64,000 nucleotides of DNA from assembly GCA_013298665.1 (NCBI GenBank), contig JAAFIK010000011.1:37874-101873 (forward strand), read 5' to 3'. This document shows, one piece after another, positions 17,339-25,296 of this stretch. The stretch comes from Chitinophagales bacterium (GTDB lineage: Bacteria; Bacteroidota; Bacteroidia; Chitinophagales; Chitinophagaceae). The translations under genes were made by a program, and so were the position numbers. Numbering within the stretch: position 1 is the stretch's first letter; every line of letters begins with the position of its first letter. Below the pieces are notes generated by a model. The model did not search any database, had not been told where the DNA came from, and saw nothing but the letters and a program-made list of their open reading frames with translations.

Positions 17339-18334
17339 TTATGCCTGCTTCCTTTTTTCAAACTCCTTTGGCAATTTTGCCCATTCTTCTTTCGGGAGAT
17401 TTTTGAAATAGCCGTATGTGATCTTTAATCCTTCTGCACGGGAAATTTTGGGTTCCCATTGCAGTATATTTCTTGCTTTTGTAATATCCGGTTTACGTTG
17501 TTTCGGATCGTCGGCCGGCAGGGGTTTATAAATGATCTTTTGTGTGGTGCCGGTGAGTTTGATGATCTCTTCCGCGAAATCTTTCAGGGATATCTCGTCC
17601 GGGTTGCCGATGTTGACGGGTTGTTCGTGATCACTCAGGAGGAGGCGGTAGATGCCTTCCACAAGATCATCCACATAGCAGAAGCTCCGGGTCTGGCTGC
17701 CATCACCAAATACGGTAAGGTCTTCGCCACGGAGGGCCTGGCCAATAAATGCGGGCAGTGCGCGGCCATCGTTGAGGCGCATCCTTGGCCCATAGGTATT
17801 GAAGATGCGTACAATACGCGTCTCCACACCATGAAAGGTATGGTAGGCCATGGTCATGGCTTCCTGGAATCGCTTGGCTTCGTCATAAACACCGCGTGGA
17901 CCAACGGGGTTTACATTGCCCCAGTACGATTCATCCTGCGGGTGTACCAGGGGGTCACCATATACTTCGCTTGTGGAGGCAACCAGTATCCGTGCTTTTT
18001 TGGCCAGGGCGAGACCGAGACAATTGTGCGTACCCAGTGAACCCACTTTGAGGGTTTGTATGGGAATCTTCAGGTAGTCGATCGGACTGGCCGGTGAGGC
18101 AAAGTGCAGGATATAATCGAGGTGCCCCGGTACATGGATGAATTTGGACACATCATGATGGTAAAACTCAAATGCTTCCAGTTGAAAGAGGTGCTGGATA
18201 TTTTTAAGGTCACCGGTGATAAGGTTGTCCATGCCTACAACATGGTACCCTTCACGGATAAAGCGATCGCAGAGGTGCGAGCCAAGAAACCCTGCTGCAC
18301 CCGTTATCAGCACTCTTTTTTGTATAGTTGACAT
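17339..18334 (-). CDS. UDP-glucuronate decarboxylase (UDP-xylose synthase)
   Basis: 331 residues from the ATG at 18334 ([20 protein letters not shown]); the frame is open to a TTG at 18352 that would overlap ugd. [14 protein letters not shown] binds [12 protein letters not shown] and the YxxxK motif in YDEAKR are as in UXS enzymes. [14 protein letters not shown] and [10 protein letters not shown] are strong UXS signatures. It converts UDP-glucuronate, the product of the upstream Ugd, to UDP-xylose. The gap to ugd is only 14 bp. Confidence 0.94.
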   Translation of the reverse strand: MSTIQKRVLITGAAGFLGSHLCDRFIREGYHVVGMDNLITGDLKNIQHLFQLEAFEFYHHDVSKFIHVPGHLDYILHFASPASPIDYLKIPIQTLKVGSLGTHNCLGLALAKKARILVASTSEVYGDPLVHPQDESYWGNVNPVGPRGVYDEAKRFQEAMTMAYHTFHGVETRIVRIFNTYGPRMRLNDGRALPAFIGQALRGEDLTVFGDGSQTRSFCYVDDLVEGIYRLLLSDHEQPVNIGNPDEISLKDFAEEIIKLTGTTQKIIYKPLPADDPKQRKPDITKARNILQWEPKISRAEGLKITYGYFKNLPKEEWAKLPKEFEKRKQA

Positions 18335-18348
18335 TGGTTGTATAAGTA

Positions 18349-19665
18349 TCAATTTTGGTTGACGATGCTGCGACCTACGCTCACATAATAATATCCCAAC
18401 TCCTGCATTTGTTTCAGGTCGAAGAGGTTACGGCCGTCAAAGATCGCTTTATTGCGGAGTCTGCTGCTGATTTTTTTGAAATCGGGTGTGCGGAACTCAC
18501 TCCATTCTGTAGCGATGACGAGTGCGTCTGCTCCGTCGAGGGCTTCGTATTGCCCGGTGGCAAAACTGATTTTATTGCCAACGACCTGTTTTACGTTGGG
18601 CATTGCTTCGGGGTCGAAAGCGGTTACCTGTGCACCAGCGGCTGTCAGCGCATCGATGATGTACAGGGCCGGGGCTTCGCGTATGTCATCCGTATTTGGT
18701 TTAAATGCCAGTCCCCAAAGGGCAATTTTTTTACCTGCAAGCGAGTGGTTGAAATATTGCGTGATGGCGGGTACCAGGTGCAGTTTCTGCAACTCGTTTA
18801 CAGTCATTACCGCATCAAGTATTTTAAAGTTGTAGCCGGCATCATCTGCTGATCTGGCAAGGGCCTGTACGTCTTTGGGGAAGCAGCTTCCGCCATAGCC
18901 GATGCCGGGGAAGAGGAAACGGCGGCCGATGCGTTCATCGCTGCCGATGCCTTTACGTACCATATCCACGTCTGCGCCCATGAGTTCGCAGCAGCGGGCA
19001 ATTTCATTCATAAAAGTGATCTTGGTGGCAAGGAAGGCATTGGCGGCATACTTGGTCAGTTCTGCTGATTTCTCATCCATGAAGATGATGGGATTGCCCT
19101 GGCGGACAAACGGGGCATAAAGATCGTTCATCAGTTTCCGGGCGGCCTCCGAGCTGGTACCGATTACAACACGATCGGGTTTCATAAAATCTTCTACTGC
19201 TACACCTTCGCGGAGAAATTCAGGATTACTCACCACGTCAAAGGGAACGGTGGTATGTTGGGCAATCGCGGCCCTTACCTTATCAGCAGTACCTACCGGA
19301 ACGGTACTTTTATCTACGATTACCTTATAGTCGGTAATGATTTTACCCAACTCATCCGCCACCCCGAGGATGTATTTGAGATCGGCACTGCCGTCTTCAC
19401 CCGGAGGGGTGGGCAACGCCAGAAAGATAATGGCTGCACCAGCAATGCCATCGGCGAGGGAGGTGGTAAATTGTAAACGACCCTCTTTCTGGTTACGGAG
19501 GAATAATTTCTCTAATCCTGGTTCGTAGATGGTGATCTGGCCTGACTTGAGTTTTTCTACCTTTGCTGCATCGATATCCACACAAGCGACCTCATTGCCT
19601 GTTTCGGCAAAACAGGTGCCTGTTACTAATCCAACATATCCTGTTCCTACAACTGCGATCTTCAT
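18349..19665 (-). CDS. ugd: UDP-glucose 6-dehydrogenase
   Basis: A 438-residue NAD-dependent enzyme oxidising UDP-glucose to UDP-glucuronate. [20 protein letters not shown] is the NAD site; the catalytic cysteine is in [27 protein letters not shown] and [18 protein letters not shown] are standard. Length is normal. It feeds the UDP-xylose synthase directly downstream. Confidence 0.96.
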   Translation of the reverse strand: MKIAVVGTGYVGLVTGTCFAETGNEVACVDIDAAKVEKLKSGQITIYEPGLEKLFLRNQKEGRLQFTTSLADGIAGAAIIFLALPTPPGEDGSADLKYILGVADELGKIITDYKVIVDKSTVPVGTADKVRAAIAQHTTVPFDVVSNPEFLREGVAVEDFMKPDRVVIGTSSEAARKLMNDLYAPFVRQGNPIIFMDEKSAELTKYAANAFLATKITFMNEIARCCELMGADVDMVRKGIGSDERIGRRFLFPGIGYGGSCFPKDVQALARSADDAGYNFKILDAVMTVNELQKLHLVPAITQYFNHSLAGKKIALWGLAFKPNTDDIREAPALYIIDALTAAGAQVTAFDPEAMPNVKQVVGNKISFATGQYEALDGADALVIATEWSEFRTPDFKKISSRLRNKAIFDGRNLFDLKQMQELGYYYVSVGRSIVNQN

Positions 19666-19677
19666 TAATGCTTTGAT

Positions 19678-20811
19678 TTATTGATTTAAAAATGTTAAAA
19701 CGCCTGAGCTGATAAAAGATTGCTGTTCTTCATCCAATTCGGTGTGCATGGGCAGGGAAATAACCCTTTCTGTCAGCCAATCGGTTACCGGGAGGTGATG
19801 ATCTGCACCTCCGAAGGCATCAAACATTTTTTGCCGGTGTGCGGGAACGGGGTAATAAATCATGGCGGGTATGCCTTTTTCTGCAAGGTATTGGTGCAGG
19901 GCATCGCGGTTGGTATCTTTCAGGATCAGGGTATATTGGTGATAGACGTGGTTGCTGTACGTGGTGTCGGTATAGGGGGTAATGATTTTATCGTGTTGGG
20001 CAAAGGCTGCGTCGTAAAAGGCTGCTGCCTTCCGGCGTGCGGCGATATAATGATCAAGGTATTTCAGTTTGATGTCAAGTATGGCGGCCTGTATGGCATC
20101 GAGGCGCGAGTTACAGCCCACCACATCGTGGTAATAGCGGCGGCTCTGTCCGTGTGCGGCAATCATCTGCATCTTTGCAGCAAGGGCGTCATCGTCTGTA
20201 AAGATGGCGCCCCCATCACCAAAAGCACCGAGGTTTTTGGAAGGGTAGAAGGAGGTACAGCCGATATGGCCGATGGCACCGGTTTTTTTAGTAGTGCCAT
20301 TGCTGAAGGTAACATCGCATCCGATGGACTGTGCCCCGTCTTCAATAACAAAAAGGCCATGGCGGTTGGCGATATCCATAATGGCTTCCATATTGGCCGC
20401 GTGACCGTACAGGTGTACAGGGATAATGGCTTTTGTCCTGGGTGTAATGGCTTTCTCAATGGCCGCAGGATCAATGCAGAAAGTTTTGGGATCCACCTCT
20501 GCAAAAACGGGTTTGATGTGGAGTAAGGCCGCTACTTCTACGGTGGCGATATAGGTAAAAGAAGGTGTGATGACTTCATCGCCCGGCCGGAGGCCAAGCG
20601 CCATCATGGCCACCTGGAGGGCATCGGTGCCATTGGCACAGGTGATCACATGTTTAGAGCCATTGTACCGGCCAAGGTTGGCGGCAAAGTCATTCACGGT
20701 TTTACCCCCGATGTACATCGCGCTTTCCATCACTGATAAAACGGCCCGGTCTACTTCTTCCTTTATGGCCTGGTATTGGGTCTTTGTATCCACCATCTGT
20801 AATGGTCTCAT
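19678..20811 (-). CDS. DegT/DnrJ/EryC1/StrS-family sugar aminotransferase
   Basis: 377 residues from the ATG at 20811 (MRPLQMVDTKTQYQAI); a TTG at 20835 is in frame but less likely. PLP-dependent fold type I: GTDALQVAMMALGLRPGDEVITPSFTY, EDGAQSIG with the PLP-ring Asp, and the Schiff-base lysine in FYPSKNLGAFGDGG. C-terminal PVPAHRQ is also typical. Such enzymes transfer an amino group to a keto sugar nucleotide. The keto substrate cannot be told, since no 4,6-dehydratase or 3-oxidase is in the window. It appears to be first in the cluster. Confidence 0.93.
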   Translation of the reverse strand: MRPLQMVDTKTQYQAIKEEVDRAVLSVMESAMYIGGKTVNDFAANLGRYNGSKHVITCANGTDALQVAMMALGLRPGDEVITPSFTYIATVEVAALLHIKPVFAEVDPKTFCIDPAAIEKAITPRTKAIIPVHLYGHAANMEAIMDIANRHGLFVIEDGAQSIGCDVTFSNGTTKKTGAIGHIGCTSFYPSKNLGAFGDGGAIFTDDDALAAKMQMIAAHGQSRRYYHDVVGCNSRLDAIQAAILDIKLKYLDHYIAARRKAAAFYDAAFAQHDKIITPYTDTTYSNHVYHQYTLILKDTNRDALHQYLAEKGIPAMIYYPVPAHRQKMFDAFGGADHHLPVTDWLTERVISLPMHTELDEEQQSFISSGVLTFLNQ

Positions 20812-20844
20812 ATCTGCATTATTTAGGCGGCGCAAAGATAAGGG

Positions 20845-21099
20845 TTACGCGCTAAACAAGGGGGCAAACCCGGGCCGGGGGGGGTACCTGATCTTTCCCA
20901 TGAAATAAAGGATATGCAGTTCAGGGCTGCTATTGGTTTTTACGACCACGGTCCTGACGATATTTCCACTGTCCTGCGACGCAATGAAATTGACTTCGAT
21001 GGCACCCTGTTCGCCTTTTTTATGAGCTTTTGTCGTGTCAAAACTGGCGGTGATGCAGTCACACCAGCCCTTACATCCTGTATGCGGACACCATCTGCT
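20845..21099 (-). pseudogene. C-terminal remnant of a DUF1573-family protein
   Basis: The minus strand carries an open frame with no usable start, ending at the TAA at 20845-20847. It reads through CKGWCDCITASFD, then KKGEQGAIEVNFIAS, then NIVRTVVVKTNSSPELHILY and FMGKI. This is the second half of the DUF1573 immunoglobulin-like domain (G..G.I.V.F, then TV.V.TNS.P, then L.F.GKI). The N-terminal signal peptide and first strands are absent; the frame abuts the permease stop codon. After FMGKIRYP the frame runs into a GC-rich tail (20868-20890) that does not look like protein. Family assignment is by pattern, not by search. Confidence 0.6.
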
Positions 21100-22061
21100 T
21101 AAAAATGTTGTACAATGGCATAATAAACCGGCATGCCAATGGTGATGTTGAAAGGGAAGGTAACACCCAATGCCATCGGGATATACAAACCGGGGTCTGC
21201 TTTGGGTGCAGCCAGTCGCATGGCGGCAGGAACGGCTATATAGGATGCACTTGCGGCCAGTATGGCAAAGATAAACCTGTTGCCCGGATCATGGGTGATA
21301 AAACCACTCAGGAAGGCCACAATACAACCATTGATGGCCGGTATGAGTATGGCAAAGACGGTAAGGAAGAGCCCGTATTTGCGGAAGGCAGAAAAACGTT
21401 TGGCGGTTACCATACCCATCTCCAGCAGGAAGATGGCCAGGAAGCCCTTGAAGATATCTGTAGTAAAGGGTTTGATGCCTTCGGCCTGCCTGGTGTCTGC
21501 AATAAGGCCAATGACTAAGCTGCCGAGGATCAGCAGTACGCTGCCATTGGTAAAGGAATGCTGGATGATGGTTTTGATATTACCATTACTTTGTTCTTCT
21601 TTATCGTACCGCATCATGAGGATAACGCCAACAATGATTGCGGGTGATTCCATCAATGCCATTACGGCAACCATGTGGCCACCGAAGGAGAGCTGTTGTG
21701 CTTCAAGAAATGAAACGGCGGATACAAAGGTTACCGCGCTTACCGAACCATAGGTGGCGGCAACGGCTCCGGCATCGCTCACACTCATTTTACGCTTCAG
21801 GATAAAGAAGGTATAAAGGGGGATGAGCGAGGCTACCCCAAGACCAAAGCAGATGGAATAAATGATTTCACTGTTGAAATGACTGTGTGCAAGTTCCTGC
21901 CCGCCTTTGAAACCAATGGCAAAGAGCAGGTACAGGGAAATGAATTTACTGGACGATTTTGGAATCTCCAGATCGCTTTTTACTATTGAGGCGATAATGC
22001 CCAACACGAAAAAAAGCAGTGTGGGGTTGGTTAAGTTGGCCAGTAAAATTTTAAAATCCAT
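21099..22061 (-). CDS. SbtA-like sodium-dependent bicarbonate-family permease
   Basis: A 320-residue integral membrane protein with about ten hydrophobic helices in two similar halves. The N-terminal LANLTNPTLLFFVLGIIAS, FAIGFKGGQEL and the later MLRLA..-like stretch AAMRLAAPKADPGLYI are features of the SbtA/DUF897 family. In cyanobacteria SbtA takes up bicarbonate with sodium; in heterotrophs the substrate is unproven. No SbtB-like PII protein is next to it. The gene appears to be alone, followed by the DUF1573 remnant. Confidence 0.88.
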   Translation of the reverse strand: MDFKILLANLTNPTLLFFVLGIIASIVKSDLEIPKSSSKFISLYLLFAIGFKGGQELAHSHFNSEIIYSICFGLGVASLIPLYTFFILKRKMSVSDAGAVAATYGSVSAVTFVSAVSFLEAQQLSFGGHMVAVMALMESPAIIVGVILMMRYDKEEQSNGNIKTIIQHSFTNGSVLLILGSLVIGLIADTRQAEGIKPFTTDIFKGFLAIFLLEMGMVTAKRFSAFRKYGLFLTVFAILIPAINGCIVAFLSGFITHDPGNRFIFAILAASASYIAVPAAMRLAAPKADPGLYIPMALGVTFPFNITIGMPVYYAIVQHF

Positions 22062-22218
22062 ATTGTTTTTTGCTTGTTGCCGATGCGCAAAAGTATAGTG
22101 TTGACCGCAAACGGATACATCTCTTTTTTATCCGGATGAGAATGTTGCCGGATCCGGGGGCAGTATGGGGGTGCAGACTTTATCATTTTCAGGCTGCACT
22201 GCAAAGTTACTTTGATTT

Positions 22219-22365
22219 GACACGATCATTATGAAATTGGACATGACCATTATGAAACCGGACACGATCATTATACAATTGGACATGACCATTATGAAAG
22301 CCTACATGGCTATTATGAAACCTGATATGGCCATTATGTAATTTGACATGACCATTACGAAGTTG
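22219..22365. repeat. Tandem array of seven 21-bp units
   Basis: Seven head-to-tail units of exactly 21 bp, for example gacatgaccattatgaaacc(g), between the DUF2279 gene and the permease gene. Differences are mostly at positions 5, 8 and 16-21. A partial unit follows at 22366. On the plus strand one frame is open from ATG 22231 to TAA and would encode a 36-residue heptad-repeat peptide (units like MKPDTII); I see no evidence it is expressed. The rest of the 312-bp gap (22062-22218) shows nothing else. Confidence 0.92.
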
Positions 22366-22373
22366 GACACTGG

Positions 22374-23423
22374 CTAAAAACTGATGGCGTTGAGCCTGAG
22401 TCTGCCATTGCTGTATTCAAGGCTTGGGGCAGGGAATTTTACAATATTGAGTACACCGAGCAGGAACCGGATGCCCTTCTTTTTGGTTTTGATGCGGGTG
22501 AGGTCGATATCGGGGGCAAGGTACCATTGCCGGTAACGCTTTACATCGGTACGGTTAAAGATGATGTCGCCATTGTCGTTGCGGGCAATGTTTTCGGTAC
22601 CGCCCAGGAGCCCTTCGGCGCCATAACCAACCGCAATACTGAGCCAGGGGGGTAAATTGGATTTTGGGAAGAAGGATTTCAGGTTGAGGCTGAGCCAGTA
22701 GGTTTGCCCGTTATAATCTTTGATAAAGCGTTCTGTTTCCTTTTTGCCAAAAATGGTATTGGCGCGGGCACTGAGTTCCGCATCGCCATATCGTTTGCGG
22801 TGAAAGGAAAACTTGAGGCGGATGCGTTGCTCATCCCAGGCCAGTTCCTGGGCGATGAGGGCGCCGCTGCCGAGGATATTGGCGCCAAAATCGGCCCAAC
22901 TCCAGCCCCAGCCCTTGCTGAAGCCATCAAGGGTTTCGATAACGGTTTGGTAGGCGGCACCGCTGAGCCCCCCGATCCAGATCCTTTTTTTGCGGCTTAC
23001 CCCTGTCCACCGCCACATTTCCATACTGCCATAACTTTCGGCATAGGCGCTGTACATATGCCCCACTTTATCTACCTGCAGCCATTCGCGGGAATCGTTG
23101 AAGAAATGAAAATTGGTTTGGGGGTATTTGCTGTACCAGGCTGCATAAAGCCCGATCATGGCCGTACTGTAGCCTGCAATATTACCGATGGTTACCAGCT
23201 TTACCCGTTTTTTGGAGTAAGGATATTCGCGGGCAAGCGGAGATGCTGACCATCGCGATAAGGGCCGGATGGTATCTGCTTCGGGAGCAGCTTTTGCCTG
23301 TGCTGCGGCAGGTTGTGCGGCGATCAGCGACAACAGGAAAGCTGAACAGAGGGCTGCTGTACAAGTGTGCGACGCGAATGAAGCCGATTGCTGCTGAAAA
23401 TGCCGGAACCACGAAAGGATCAT
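22374..23423 (-). CDS. DUF2279 (YfiM-like) secreted or periplasmic protein
   Basis: 349 residues from the ATG at 23423; the frame is open much further upstream, but that part lies antisense to the phosphohexomutase gene and has no protein-like composition. An N-terminal signal is visible (CSAFLLSLIAAQPAAAQ, about 24-42). The DUF2279 core has DKVGHMYSAYAESYG, GLSGAAYQTVIETLDGFSKGWGWSW and DFGANILGSG, then a beta-rich C-terminus (WLSIAVGYGAEGLLGG, WYLAPDIDLTRI) that may be an outer-membrane or periplasmic domain. Function unknown. Confidence 0.85.
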   Translation of the reverse strand: MILSWFRHFQQQSASFASHTCTAALCSAFLLSLIAAQPAAAQAKAAPEADTIRPLSRWSASPLAREYPYSKKRVKLVTIGNIAGYSTAMIGLYAAWYSKYPQTNFHFFNDSREWLQVDKVGHMYSAYAESYGSMEMWRWTGVSRKKRIWIGGLSGAAYQTVIETLDGFSKGWGWSWADFGANILGSGALIAQELAWDEQRIRLKFSFHRKRYGDAELSARANTIFGKKETERFIKDYNGQTYWLSLNLKSFFPKSNLPPWLSIAVGYGAEGLLGGTENIARNDNGDIIFNRTDVKRYRQWYLAPDIDLTRIKTKKKGIRFLLGVLNIVKFPAPSLEYSNGRLRLNAISF

Positions 23424-23558
23424 GGGGCAAAAGTACGAACTAAAAATCAGTACATCGTACCTGCTGTCCGGTAGTTTTGGCGTTCCTTTTTGGCATCTTT
23501 TGTCTTGCCTCTTCATTCTTGCCTCTTTTTTAATATCTTCATCCTTTAACATTAAACT

Positions 23559-25283
23559 ATGAGCAATAATATTGAAACGGCAGTAGCCGCATGGCTGAAT
23601 AGCAGTATCGCAGAAACAGACAAAGCGGAAATCCGCCGGCTGCAACAGGAAAATCCGGATGAACTGGCAGATGCTTTTTACAGGAACCTTGAATTTGGAA
23701 CGGGCGGACTCCGGGGGCTGATGGGTATTGGTACCAACCGCATGAACAAATACACGGTGGGTATGGCCACACAGGGGTATGCGAATTACCTGCGGCAGTG
23801 TTTTGGAGATGCAGTGAGTGTAGCGGTGGCGCATGACTGCCGCAACAACAGTCGCTTTTTTGCAGAAACAACGGCGGGTATTTTTGCGGCGAATGGCATC
23901 AAAGTCTATCTTTTTGAAGCATTGCGCCCTACACCGGAGCTGAGTTATGCGATCCGCCACCTTGGCTGCAAGGGTGGCGTGGTGTGTACGGCCAGCCATA
24001 ACCCGAAGGAATACAATGGGTATAAGGCGTATTGGGATGATGGGGCACAAATGGTGCCGCCGCATGATAAGAACGTGATTGTGGAAGTAGAGAAAATTGC
24101 AGGCCCGGAAGAAGTGCGCTGGACGGGTAACCCCGAAAATATTGTTATGCTGGGTAAGGAAATGGATGATGCGTATATAGACATGGTCAGGGGGCTGAGT
24201 GTGTATCCGGATGTATGCAAGGCTGAGCATGATCTGGGTATTGTATATACATCCATTCATGGTACGGGCATTACGCTGGTGCCGGCAGTGCTGGCAGGTT
24301 TTGGTTTTACCAATGTGCAGGTGGTGGAAGAGCAAAGCACACCAGACGGAAATTTCCCTACCGTGGTGTATCCTAACCCGGAAGAACGTGAGGCCATGAG
24401 TATTGGTCTGGCAAAAGCCAGGGCGCTGGATGCCGATATTTTGCTGGGTACTGATCCCGACAGCGACCGGGTAGGTATCGGGGTAAAGAACACGGCCGGA
24501 GAATGGGTGCTGATGAATGGCAACCAGACGGCCGTACTGGCTTTTAACTACCTGATAGAAGCGCGTAAAACAAAGGGCATTGCGGGTGCAAATGATATGG
24601 TGATCAAAACGATAGTGACGACGGATATGATTGACCGGATCGCCGCTGCCAGTGGAATAAACTGTTATAATGTGCTGACAGGGTTTAAATGGATCAGCGC
24701 AATGATTGCGGAAAAGGAAGGAAAGGAGAAATACATCATTGGCGGCGAAGAAAGCTTTGGCCTGATGATTGGCGATGCAGTACGGGATAAGGATGCCATC
24801 AGTGCGGTAGCATTACTTTGCGAAATGGCGGCCTATGAAAAGAACAAAGGACGCAGTCTCTATGCCAAACTGGTTGACCTCTACCTGCAATATGGTTTTT
24901 ATAAAGAGGGGCTGGTGAGCATTACAAAAAAGGGCATGAATGGTGCTGCCGAAATTGCGGCGATGATGCAGGGCTTCCGGGAGAAACCACCAACGGTACT
25001 GGATGGTGTGGCGGTAACAACATTGCTGGATTATGAGCTTCGGGTGGAAACGGATATTGCCACCGGTGCTGCAAAACCTATTGCGCTGCCCGGGAGTAAT
25101 GTGCTGCAATTTTTGCTGGCGGATGGCTCGAAGGTATCTGCACGCCCGAGTGGCACGGAGCCGAAGATTAAATTTTATTTCAGTGTAAACGCGCCACTGG
25201 TGGCTGCGGATGCTATAGCAGCTACCGAGGCTGCGCTGGATGCCAGGATTACAAGGATGGCAACGGAACTGGGGCTGGGGTAG
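23559..25283 (+). CDS. Phosphoglucomutase/phosphomannomutase family protein
   Basis: 574 residues, the usual size of the PgcA/ManB-type alpha-D-phosphohexomutases. Four domains are marked by: GLMGIGTNRMN near the N-terminus, the phosphoserine loop CTASHNPKEYNGYK (Ser146), the metal loop GTDPDSDRVG, the sugar loop GGEESFG, and the phosphate loop RPSGTEPKIKFYF. All key residues are present. It interconverts hexose 1- and 6-phosphates and so could supply the nucleotide-sugar cluster upstream. It is convergent with the MG2 gene (13-bp gap), with no hairpin between them. Confidence 0.95.
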   Translation: MSNNIETAVAAWLNSSIAETDKAEIRRLQQENPDELADAFYRNLEFGTGGLRGLMGIGTNRMNKYTVGMATQGYANYLRQCFGDAVSVAVAHDCRNNSRFFAETTAGIFAANGIKVYLFEALRPTPELSYAIRHLGCKGGVVCTASHNPKEYNGYKAYWDDGAQMVPPHDKNVIVEVEKIAGPEEVRWTGNPENIVMLGKEMDDAYIDMVRGLSVYPDVCKAEHDLGIVYTSIHGTGITLVPAVLAGFGFTNVQVVEEQSTPDGNFPTVVYPNPEEREAMSIGLAKARALDADILLGTDPDSDRVGIGVKNTAGEWVLMNGNQTAVLAFNYLIEARKTKGIAGANDMVIKTIVTTDMIDRIAAASGINCYNVLTGFKWISAMIAEKEGKEKYIIGGEESFGLMIGDAVRDKDAISAVALLCEMAAYEKNKGRSLYAKLVDLYLQYGFYKEGLVSITKKGMNGAAEIAAMMQGFREKPPTVLDGVAVTTLLDYELRVETDIATGAAKPIALPGSNVLQFLLADGSKVSARPSGTEPKIKFYFSVNAPLVAADAIAATEAALDARITRMATELGLG

Positions 25284-25296
25284 AAGGGATGCAGGC

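Noticed and set aside
22219..22365. Array B as CRISPR or as a confirmed peptide gene
   Set aside because: No spacers; the 36-codon frame has no promoter or other coding support, so only noted as a possibility.
23424..24335. Extension of the DUF2279 frame by about 300 codons upstream
   Set aside because: It lies antisense to the phosphohexomutase gene, is rich in His/Cys/Arg, and the ATG at 23423 gives a proper signal peptide.
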